Part shown: one piece after another, positions 15,044-21,944 of the stretch | Position numbering within the stretch: position 1 is the first letter of the stretch | Layout: each line of letters starts with the position of its first letter | NCBI GenBank assembly: GCA_040902105.1 | Contig: JBBDXW010000032.1 | Span: 1 to 31,366 of the forward strand | Direction: 5' to 3' | Length of the DNA: 31,366 nt | DNA from: IDS-8 sp040902105 | Lineage (GTDB): Bacteria; Pseudomonadota; Gammaproteobacteria; Steroidobacterales; Woeseiaceae | The notes under the pieces: model-generated | What the model saw: the letters and a program-made list of their open reading frames with translations, nothing else | What the model was told of the DNA's origin: nothing | Database searches by the model: none | Program-made: the position numbers and the translations under genes

Positions 15044-15808
15044 ATGTCCGGCACGATCGGCACCAAAGTATCAAACGCTGCAGAGTTCCGCGCGGTATCG
15101 CTTCGCCGCGGCGAAGTCCTGGCACTGGAGGACGTGTCGCTGTCGTTGCCCCTCGGCCAGACCACAGCCATACTCGGCGCCAGCGGCAGCGGCAAATCCA
15201 CGCTGGTGCAACTGATTATCGGCCTGCTCCGCCCCGACAGCGGCACGGTCAGAACGCTGGGTAAACCAATCGACTTTGTCAATCCTCATCCGATGCGCAA
15301 ACGTATCGGTTATGCCGTCCAGGATGTGTCCCTTTTCCCGCACCTGAGCGTTCGCAAGAACATCCTGTTGCCGGCGACTTTGAGCGGATGGCGTGACGCA
15401 GACAAACAGGCGCGTCTCGACGAACTGCTGGAACTGATGCAACTGCCGGCCGACGTCCTGGGGCGTTACCCGCACGAACTGTCCGGCGGTCAACAGCAAC
15501 GTGCCGGGCTTTGCCGCGCGATGATGCTGCGTCCCGAGTTGTTGCTGCTCGATGAACCGTTCTCGGGTCTCGATACGTTGACGAGAAGAAGCATCCACGA
15601 GCAGTTCCTCGAAATGTAGCAGCGGGCGCCGGTTTCAACGGTGCTGGTGACGCACAATCCGCAGGAAGCAATCAATCTTTCTCACGGCCTCGTGGTAATG
15701 AAGGGTGGGCGCGTGCAGCAGTATGGTCCCGTCGCCGAGGTTATCGAGAACCCGGTCAACGAGTATGTGCGTCATCTCTGTACCGCACTTGAAAGCCTGC
15801 CTGTATGA
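15044..15808 (+). pseudogene. Osmoprotectant ABC transporter ATP-binding protein with in-frame amber stop
   Basis: An ABC ATPase related to the glycine betaine/choline (OpuCA/ProV-like) group. Present are Walker A GASGSGKST, Q-loop in YAVQDVSLFPHL, signature LSGGQQQR and Walker B LLLLDEPFSGLD. A TAG at 15617-15619 then interrupts the frame. Beyond it, in the same frame with no shift, the H-loop VTHNPQEA and a normal C-terminal region run to TGA at 15806. The intact product would have about 254 residues. The truncated 191-residue product lacks the H-loop His needed for ATP hydrolysis. A CAG-to-TAG change would explain it. GGAG precedes the ATG at 15044, and the end overlaps the next gene by ATGA. 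Confidence 0.88.
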
Positions 15809-16545
15809 CGATGCGCCTGCTGCTTGTAGCGCTGCTCGCAACCGCAGATCTCGCGGGTACTGCAGCCTTCGCCCGGCCAATGGTCATCGGCAGCAAAAAC
15901 TTCACGGAAAATTACATTCTCGCGGAAATCGCGGCACAGCTGCTCGAGAACAGCGGCATCGACGTCGAACGCCGGCTGGGCCTCAACGGCACCAAAATCA
16001 GTTTCGAGGCGCTCGCAAACAACGCCGTCGATCTCTATCCGGAATACAGCGGCACGATATCGGAGGTCATTCTTGCCGATCCCCGGCTCGGCAACTGGAA
16101 GGACATCGAATCGGCCCTGTCGGAGCGCGGTTTCATGCTGCTCGCGCCGCTCGGCTTCAACAATACCTACGCGATTGCGGTTACGGCGGCGGTTGGACTT
16201 GAATACGATCTGCAGAATATTTCGGAGCTGAAGGAGCTGCCGCATTTGCGGGTTGCATTCCCGCACGAATTCCTGAATCGGCAGGATGGATGGCCCGGCC
16301 TCAAGGCCGTCTACGCTCTGCCGCAGGCCGTTCGCGGCATCGAGCACGGGCTCATCTATGAAGCGATGGCAAACGATCAGATCGATGCGACGGCTGTCTA
16401 TTCCACGGACGGCGAGATCAGTCGCTCCGGCCTGGTAATTTTGCGAGACGACCTTAAGCTCAGGCCTCCGCCTTTACCTTCGCGTCTGCGTCGATGTCCA
16501 GCAACAGCTGATTCATGCGGCGCACGTAAGCCGCCGGATTGCTGA
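15805..16545 (+). pseudogene. Glycine betaine/choline-type binding protein, 3' truncated
   Basis: An OpuAC/OsmX-family periplasmic binding protein. It has a signal peptide (about 1-23), then VIGSKNFTENYILAEI, GLNGTKISFEALANNAVDLY, YPEYSGTI and AVYSTDGEI, all typical. Homology runs to about residue 218 (near 16458) with SGLVILRDDLKL and then stops. The remaining 28 codons to TGA at 16543 read antisense through the 3' end of htpG and look foreign (Arg/Pro/Cys-rich). The missing part is roughly the last quarter of the protein. The transporter permease, which should lie alongside, is also absent. The breakpoint coincides with the htpG stop codon (16460-16462), so a deletion has removed the segment between. 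The start overlaps the ATPase stop (ATGA). Confidence 0.85.
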
Positions 16546-18358
16546 GCTGTGCGCCTTCAGCAAGGAGCGCATGGTCAAGGATAACGTTGGACAAGGCTTC
16601 GAAGCGTTTTTCGTCGCGCTCCGCGGACAGTTTCAGGACCAGCGGATGTTCGACGTTTATTTCAAGAAGGGGTTTCGATTCGGGCAACTTTTGCCCGCCG
16701 GCTTCGAGCATTCGGCGCAGTTGCGGCGTCAGGTCTTGCTCGCCCGCAACGACGCAGGCCGGCGAATCGACCAGCCTCATGCTGACACTGACGGTCTCGA
16801 CCCGATCTCTGAGTATCTTCTTGATCTTCTTCAGGAGCGGCTTGTATTCGTCGTTCCTTGCCTGTCGCGTGATCTCGCCGTCGCCGTCCGGCAGCTTCAG
16901 GCCGCCGCGGCCGACGTCGTGCAGTGCCTTGCCCTCGAACTCTGGCAGATGGTCGACGATCCAGGGGTCGATGCGATCGCTCAGCAACAGCACTTCGATG
17001 CCTTTCTCGCGGAGCTGCTCCAGTTGCGGGCTGGCGCTTGCGGCCGCGTGACTCTCGCCAAGCAGGTAGTAAATCCTGTCCTGATCCGCCCCGGCGCGGG
17101 AGATATAGTCACTTAACGACTGGTCGTTAGTCGGCGAATCCGAGCGGGTGGTGGAAAAACGCAGCAGCTTTGCGAGTTTATCGGCGTTCTGCGGATCTTC
17201 GACGATACCTTCTTTCAGGACCTGGCCGAATTCCGCCCAGAACTTCGCATAGTCATCCGGGTTCTTCGCCGCGATCCCGGCAAGCATATCCAGCACCCGC
17301 CGCGTCAGGGCACTGCGAATCGCCTCATGCTCCGCATTCTGTTGCAGCAATTCCCGCGACACGTTCAGCGGCAGGTCGGCCGAGTCGATGACCCCCTTGA
17401 CGAAGCGTAAATACAAAGGCAGGAACTGCTCCGCCTGATCCATGATGAACACGCGCTGCACGTAAAGCTTGAGGCCTTTCGGTGCGTCGCGGTTCCACAG
17501 GTCGAACGGCGCCTTCGCGGGGATATAGAGAAGGCTCGTATACTCTTTCTTTCCCTCGACGTGATTGTGGCTCCAGCACAGCGGGTCCGCAAAATCGTGC
17601 GACAGGTACTTATAGAACTCCTTGTACTCATCGTCGCCGATTTCCGAGCGCGGGCGAATCCACAGCGCGGTCGCAGAATTGACCGTTTTGGCCTTTTCGG
17701 CAGCTTCGCCCGCCTTGCGCAGCGAAACCGGAAAACCGATATGATCCGAATACTTCCGGATCAGGGTTTCAAGCCGGCGCTCGTCCGGGAATTCTTTCTC
17801 GTCGGCTTTCAGATACAGTGTTACTCGCGTGCCACGCTCTGCCCGTTCGATGCTTTCGACAGTGAACTCACCCTGCCCGTCCGATTCCCAGCGGACAGCA
17901 TCGGCCGCGGTGAGACCAGCCCTTCTCGTTTCGACTGCGACCTTGTCGGCGACGATGAAGGCCGAATAAAAGCCGACGCCGAATTGCCCGATCAGGCTCG
18001 CGTCCTTCCTGACGTCGCCGGTCATCTGCTTCAGGAACTCCGCCGTGCCGGACTTGGCAATGGTGCCGAGATTCTCGATCACTTCGTCACGCGACATGCC
18101 GATGCCGTTATCGGACACGACGATCGTGCCTTCGTCCTTGTCGTACTCCACGGCGATCCCGAGCTCAGGTGCGTTTTCCAGCAGGCCGGGAGAGGCCAGT
18201 GCTTCGAAGCGCAGTTTGTCGGCCGCATCAGACGCATTCGAGATCAGTTCGCGGAGGAAGATTTCCTTGTTGCTGTAGAGGGAATGGATCATCAGGTGCA
18301 GCAGCTGCCGCACCTCGGTCTGGAATCCGAGGGTCTCCCGGCTGTTTTCCTTACTCAT
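16460..18358 (-). CDS. htpG: Molecular chaperone HtpG (Hsp90)
   Basis: A 632-residue cytosolic Hsp90 chaperone that remodels client proteins in an ATP cycle, complete and of usual length. The N-terminal ATPase domain has ELISNASDAADKLR (37-50), DNGIGM (83-88) and GQFGVGFYSAF (124-134). The middle domain shows NVSRELLQQN and the C-terminal dimerisation domain ends in AAYVRRMNQLLLDID. The gene is intact although the neighbouring binding-protein remnant abuts it at its stop codon, so no intergenic terminator is left there. A candidate heat-shock-like promoter lies about 75-100 bases upstream. No clear ribosome site precedes the ATG beyond a GAGAGTGAG stretch. Confidence 0.97.
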   Translation of the reverse strand: MSKENSRETLGFQTEVRQLLHLMIHSLYSNKEIFLRELISNASDAADKLRFEALASPGLLENAPELGIAVEYDKDEGTIVVSDNGIGMSRDEVIENLGTIAKSGTAEFLKQMTGDVRKDASLIGQFGVGFYSAFIVADKVAVETRRAGLTAADAVRWESDGQGEFTVESIERAERGTRVTLYLKADEKEFPDERRLETLIRKYSDHIGFPVSLRKAGEAAEKAKTVNSATALWIRPRSEIGDDEYKEFYKYLSHDFADPLCWSHNHVEGKKEYTSLLYIPAKAPFDLWNRDAPKGLKLYVQRVFIMDQAEQFLPLYLRFVKGVIDSADLPLNVSRELLQQNAEHEAIRSALTRRVLDMLAGIAAKNPDDYAKFWAEFGQVLKEGIVEDPQNADKLAKLLRFSTTRSDSPTNDQSLSDYISRAGADQDRIYYLLGESHAAASASPQLEQLREKGIEVLLLSDRIDPWIVDHLPEFEGKALHDVGRGGLKLPDGDGEITRQARNDEYKPLLKKIKKILRDRVETVSVSMRLVDSPACVVAGEQDLTPQLRRMLEAGGQKLPESKPLLEINVEHPLVLKLSAERDEKRFEALSNVILDHALLAEGAQLSNPAAYVRRMNQLLLDIDADAKVKAEA

Positions 18359-18410
18359 TGGGACTCACTCTCGACGGCATGGGCGCGCCACATTGCAGAT
18401 GTCTGGCACC

Positions 18411-18461
18411 AAAAGACTGCACAAAAGACTGGACCATAGTGCCAGATCGGCAATTTTCAAG
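18411..18461 (-). promoter_or_regulatory. Candidate heat-shock/sigma-70 promoter of htpG with 12-bp repeat
   Basis: On the minus strand CTTGAAA (18461-18455) matches the sigma-32 -35 consensus exactly, and TTGAAA within it is also a fair sigma-70 -35. TATGGT (18438-18433) follows with a 16-base gap and serves as a sigma-70 -10. The sigma-32 -10 (CCCCAT-like) is not well matched. Two CAGTCTTTT copies, 12 bases apart (18431-18423 and 18419-18411), lie at the presumed transcript start. Heat-shock control of htpG is known in E. coli; here it is inferred. Confidence 0.4.
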
Positions 18462-18498
18462 CGGAGTATGGCCGGCGGATGGCTATCCGCGGCAGATC

Positions 18499-18750
18499 TT
18501 ATCGCGTCGAGACGGCCCTGGGCGGCTGATTCACTACGGCCCGGTAGAGCGTCCAGACCGCCAGCAGCGAGATGAAGCCCAGCGCAAGGGGCGGCTGGGT
18601 CCACGCGAGTACCACAGCGAAAAGCTGAAATCCGATGGTCACGGCGGTCAGGATCAGCGCTTTGGCCAGGCGGCGCATGCGCTCGGCTATGAGGGCAATC
18701 GCGCCGGCGAAATCATCCAGATCGTCCAGGTATTGGAGCAGGAATTCCAT
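18499..18750 (-). CDS. Small membrane protein, unknown
   Basis: An 83-residue protein I do not recognise. An amphipathic N-terminal part (LLQYLDDLDDFAGAIALIAE) is followed by two hydrophobic helices, about residues 32-50 and 54-71, and a short basic tail. It therefore appears to be a two-helix inner-membrane protein. It begins 12 bases after the preceding small gene on the same strand, suggesting an operon. No good ribosome site is seen. Its coding character (protein-like composition, coherent helices) favours a real gene. Confidence 0.5.
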   Translation of the reverse strand: MEFLLQYLDDLDDFAGAIALIAERMRRLAKALILTAVTIGFQLFAVVLAWTQPPLALGFISLLAVWTLYRAVVNQPPRAVSTR

Positions 18751-18762
18751 GCGGGTGCCCGG

Positions 18763-18972
18763 CTATCGCGCGATCGAAAGCTGCGGTTCGGGACGCTCCC
18801 TGACGGTGTCCGAAGCGCCGCGTTGCTGAAGTCTGTCGGCTTGCTCCATCGCATCGGCATTGGATTGCTTGGCGAGAGCGATGGCCCTGTGAAACAACTC
18901 CCAGCGTTGACGCGTGGCGTCGTTCCGCAAGGGCGCGAAACGTGGTTCGTTGTTAAGAAACTTGTCAGACAT
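18763..18972 (-). CDS. Small hypothetical protein
   Basis: A 69-residue hydrophilic protein I do not recognise. It is mostly helical in character, with RQRWELFHRAIALAKQSN forming an amphipathic helix and an Arg/Glu/Gln-rich remainder. No signal peptide or membrane segment. It lies just ahead of the two-helix membrane protein gene and probably shares its transcript. Its start lacks a strong ribosome site, so the call is moderate. Confidence 0.45.
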   Translation of the reverse strand: MSDKFLNNEPRFAPLRNDATRQRWELFHRAIALAKQSNADAMEQADRLQQRGASDTVRERPEPQLSIAR

Positions 18973-19276
18973 AGTCGGTGTATTCGACGTTTGTAAATCA
19001 GTGCGATCGACTATAGAGCGCTCGCTGTCAAACTGCCGTGAGGCAATTCACAGCTTGATGTGTGCATCGAAACGACTGACGTATTTTTGTTTAAAAAAGT
19101 GAATTCGGTATCGTTCGTGCGAAAGATTTTTTCCGACGTTCGATATCGCCCGCGAGGCGCTGCTGCACCGCTATCGAAACTCCGTTGGAGCCCGTGACAA
19201 CGGGCGGATAGCTGACGCGGGGATCACCCGCTTTCGCGGGCTCCAACAGGCGATGAAACCGGCGAGAGGGAACGAA
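18973..19276. other. 304-base gap without a supported gene
   Basis: The stretch is AT-richer than its surroundings around 19080-19140, with several T and A runs. On the minus strand TTGACA (19033-19028) and TATAGT (19017-19012) are each good hexamers but are only 10 bases apart, too close to be one promoter. The right half holds the palindromic repeat at 19185-19246. I see no RNA gene. Confidence 0.5.
19185..19246. repeat. Palindromic extragenic repeat, copy 1
   Basis: TTGGAGCCCG (19185-19194) pairs exactly with CGGGCTCCAA (19237-19246) across a 42-base interior that itself contains CGGGCGG and ACCCG pairs. The flank TCGCGGGCTCCA-CAGG and the arm TTGGAG-CGTGACA recur in the repeat at 25807-25876, so the two form a dispersed family. 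Confidence 0.65.
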
Positions 19277-19534
19277 CTATGAATCAGACCAGTTGCGTTT
19301 GATCTGTTCGGTCCAGGTTCGGTAGCCCTTCCAGGTATAGAGTGAGGGATCGGCGCTGCCGCGACGAGCGCGCGGTGCCGGTGCGGTCGATATCCACTTG
19401 CGATATTGCTGCCAGCCGTCCTTGTCAGTGGAATCGCCGGCATGCACACCGGACTCCCGATCGGTCGAACGTGTGTCCGTCGCAGAGTCACTGTTGTAGT
19501 CGCGGGCCGGGCGGATCTCTTTGGGGTCCTGCAT
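19277..19534 (-). CDS. Small hypothetical protein with Trp-rich C-terminus
   Basis: An 85-residue protein I do not recognise. The first half is polar and probably disordered, rich in Asp, Ser and Arg. The second half has a distinctive WQQYRKWIS and SLYTWKGYRTWTEQIKRNW pattern, with five Trp in about 45 residues, which suggests a small folded domain. The ordered aromatic pattern argues that the frame is real. No ribosome site is evident at the ATG, and the upstream gap to ppnN is 162 bases. Confidence 0.5.
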   Translation of the reverse strand: MQDPKEIRPARDYNSDSATDTRSTDRESGVHAGDSTDKDGWQQYRKWISTAPAPRARRGSADPSLYTWKGYRTWTEQIKRNWSDS

Positions 19535-19696
19535 GCGATATTACTCAGTACATCCGACGCCACAATGCTACGACGCCGGCGCCCGCATTCACAGGAACCA
19601 TGTCACAATGAAGAACGGCATTTCTGCCTTTATTATCAACATTTTAAGCTTGTTTTTACTTAATGGCGCGCCACACCGCGCAGGGCCGTTCGCGTT

Positions 19697-21133
19697 TTAA
19701 CTAAACGTCGTGGAGTCGCCGGCAACCCGCACGCGATAGCAGGGGGTATAGCTTTCGCTCGCCAGCTTCATCCGTCCCTGGGCAACGAATGCGGCCAGCA
19801 GCTTATCCAGTAACTTCATGATTCGGGGCGAACCCTGAATATCGAACGGACCCTTTGCTTCAATTGCCGCAATGGTGTCTTCGCGGACGTTGCCCGAAAC
19901 GATTCCCGAAAACGCCCGCCGCAGATTCGCCGCAAGGATATGCACTGGAAGGCCTTCGGTCAGGTTGAGTGCGGCCATCGAGTCGTGAGTGGCGCGAAAC
20001 GGTTTCTGGAAATCGTGATCGATCGCGAGTCGCCAGTTGTAATAATAGGCATCGCCATGCTCGAATCGAAACTTGCGTACGTCATCCAGGCCGGCGAGCA
20101 TCTTTCGCGCGACCTCTTCGGAGTCGTCGATTGTTATGGAATACCGGCGTTCCGCCTGTTCGCCGAGAATCGCCGCGATAAATTCCTCGATCTGCCGAAA
20201 GTATGGTTCGCTGTCCGGCGGGCCGGTCATGATGACGGGCAGCGGCAGACTAGCGTTGCTCGGATGCAACAGGATGCCGAGCAGATAGAGAATTTCCTCG
20301 GCCGTTCCCACACCGCCCGGGAAAATCACCATGCCGTGGCCGACGCGGACGAAGGCCTCGAGCCGCTTTTCCATGTCGGGCATGATCACGAGCGAATTGA
20401 CGATGGGATTTGGCGACTCGGCGGCGATGATGCCGGGCTCCGTGATGCCGATGTAACGCCCGTTACGAATACGCTGTTTCGCATGTCCTATCGTCGCGCC
20501 CTTCATCGGGCCCTTCATCGCGCCGGGCCCGCATCCAGTACAGATATTGAGACCTCTCAAACCGAGTTCGTATCCGACCTTCTTTGAATAATCGTATTCG
20601 TCCCTGCTGATCGCGTGGCCGCCCCAGCAGACCACCATATTCGGTGTCGCGGGTAACTGCAGCAACCGCGCGTTCCGCACGATATGAAAGACGGCGTTGG
20701 TGATGTTCTCCGAACTCTGCAAGTCGAAGCGACCGCTTTCACGAATTTCGTTGTTGGTGAAGACGACGTCGCGCAATACAGCGAATACAAGCTCACGGAT
20801 GCCGCGAATCATCTGACCGTCGACAAATGCCGACGACGGTGCGCCCTTCAGCGAGACCTGCAGACCGCGATCCTGTTGTATGAAGGCGATACTGAAATCA
20901 CTGTATCTCTGCAGCACATCGCGCGCATCGTCGGTTTCGTTCCCGGAGTTCAACACCGCAAGAATGCAGCGGCGGAGCAGCGGATAGAGGCCCCCTTCTC
21001 CCTGGTTCCGCAGCTGCTCGGCCTCGACATGGGATAAAACCTCAAGGCTTCCCTCCGGCCACACCTCGGCATCGACGGTCTGGTCGCTTTCGGCTCGTAT
21101 GCCCGGCTTTCGTTGGCTCAGTGCTTCGTGCAA
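19697..21133 (-). CDS. ppnN: Nucleotide 5'-monophosphate nucleosidase PpnN
   Basis: A 478-residue cytosolic enzyme that hydrolyses purine and pyrimidine monophosphates to base and ribose 5-phosphate. In E. coli the homologue (YgdH) is activated by (p)ppGpp. It has an N-terminal regulatory domain (about 25-160), a central LOG-type Rossmann domain with VVCWGGHAISRDEY, CTGCGPGAMKGPMKG, MPDMEKRLEAF and FPGGVGTAEE, and a C-terminal domain with FSGIVSGNV. All are very close to the E. coli protein. The start is taken as TTG at 21133, which has AGGA seven bases ahead. GTG at 21064 would give a length closer to the E. coli protein. Confidence 0.95.
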   Translation of the reverse strand: MHEALSQRKPGIRAESDQTVDAEVWPEGSLEVLSHVEAEQLRNQGEGGLYPLLRRCILAVLNSGNETDDARDVLQRYSDFSIAFIQQDRGLQVSLKGAPSSAFVDGQMIRGIRELVFAVLRDVVFTNNEIRESGRFDLQSSENITNAVFHIVRNARLLQLPATPNMVVCWGGHAISRDEYDYSKKVGYELGLRGLNICTGCGPGAMKGPMKGATIGHAKQRIRNGRYIGITEPGIIAAESPNPIVNSLVIMPDMEKRLEAFVRVGHGMVIFPGGVGTAEEILYLLGILLHPSNASLPLPVIMTGPPDSEPYFRQIEEFIAAILGEQAERRYSITIDDSEEVARKMLAGLDDVRKFRFEHGDAYYYNWRLAIDHDFQKPFRATHDSMAALNLTEGLPVHILAANLRRAFSGIVSGNVREDTIAAIEAKGPFDIQGSPRIMKLLDKLLAAFVAQGRMKLASESYTPCYRVRVAGDSTTFS

Positions 21134-21205
21134 TTTATGGTCCTGGAATTTGTATCTGGCTCCGCCGAGACGTCGTGCCGTTCAGGAACAATGCTGGCTT
21201 GACGT

Positions 21206-21865
21206 CTACGGCAGAATTTCGATCGGAACCCTGTTCGGGGTCATCAGCCAGATGTCGATCATGTCCGAATTGGAGACGGCAATGCAGCCGTTGGTCCAGT
21301 CCGCCTGCCTGTAATAAGCCAAAGAATACGTCGGCGTATTGGGTTGCCCGTGAATCATGATCTGGCCGCCCGGATCCACGGCCTTCGCCTTTGCGCCACG
21401 ACGATCGGATTCATTCGGATAGGAGATTCGTATCGACAGGAAATAATCGCTGTGCGGATTTCGCAGGTCGAGCCAGTAAGTCCCTTCCGGAGTCTTGTTG
21501 TCGCCTTCCTCCTCCTTGTGGCCGAATGGCGAGTTCCCCAAGGCAATGTCGAACGTACGAAACGCCTCGCCGTCTTTCATCAGGTACAGTTTTCGAACCG
21601 ACTTCTCGACAACAATTCTATCCGCCAATGGAAAACCGTCGCTGTAAGCGGTGCCGAGGTGCGCAACGGTTGAAACGCCGGCGGTGGATCTTTTCGCTCC
21701 ACCCTCGCTGTCAGCGAATGCGACGGAATGCCCCAGCGACGAAAGCGAAGCCGCTGTCAGAACCAGTCGTGCCATTCCCAGGGAGCCAAAAAGACGCAGT
21801 CCACGACGGGTGCGGAGACTCCCTGGGGCGGCTTCCGCTGACTGTCGCATCATTCGCATAGGCAT
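21206..21865 (-). CDS. L,D-transpeptidase-fold (YkuD) protein
   Basis: A 219-residue exported protein. A basic N-terminus and a hydrophobic stretch (about 30-50, ending AFADS) form a signal peptide. The YkuD domain (about 80-219) has DRIVVEKSVRKLYLM, IALGNSPFGHKEEEGDNKTPEG, the catalytic-side IMIHGQPN and WTNGCIAVSNSDM with the active Cys. The usual SHGCIR form is replaced by TNGCIAV, as in the branch that includes E. coli YafK/DpaA. It may therefore cleave or remodel peptidoglycan or Lpp links rather than make 3-3 crosslinks. It is followed on the same strand by ppnN and preceded by mltD. Confidence 0.85.
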   Translation of the reverse strand: MPMRMMRQSAEAAPGSLRTRRGLRLFGSLGMARLVLTAASLSSLGHSVAFADSEGGAKRSTAGVSTVAHLGTAYSDGFPLADRIVVEKSVRKLYLMKDGEAFRTFDIALGNSPFGHKEEEGDNKTPEGTYWLDLRNPHSDYFLSIRISYPNESDRRGAKAKAVDPGGQIMIHGQPNTPTYSLAYYRQADWTNGCIAVSNSDMIDIWLMTPNRVPIEILP

Positions 21866-21944
21866 TTTTCCCGATTTGATGGAAACAGACTAGCAGAGAC
21901 AGTGGCGCATGAGAATGTGATGCCGGTCGATTTCAGACCTGTAC

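Noticed and set aside
14867..15125. Long N-terminal extension of MsrB on the minus strand reaching 15125
   Set aside because: The extension runs through the intergenic region and overlaps the ABC ATPase start. Its composition is not protein-like, and the true N-terminus of MsrB lies in the other frame at about 14854.
15617..15619. Programmed readthrough or recoded amber in the ABC ATPase
   Set aside because: No stem-loop or pyrrolysine-type context is visible, and the neighbouring binding protein and permease are damaged too, so a simple nonsense mutation is more likely.
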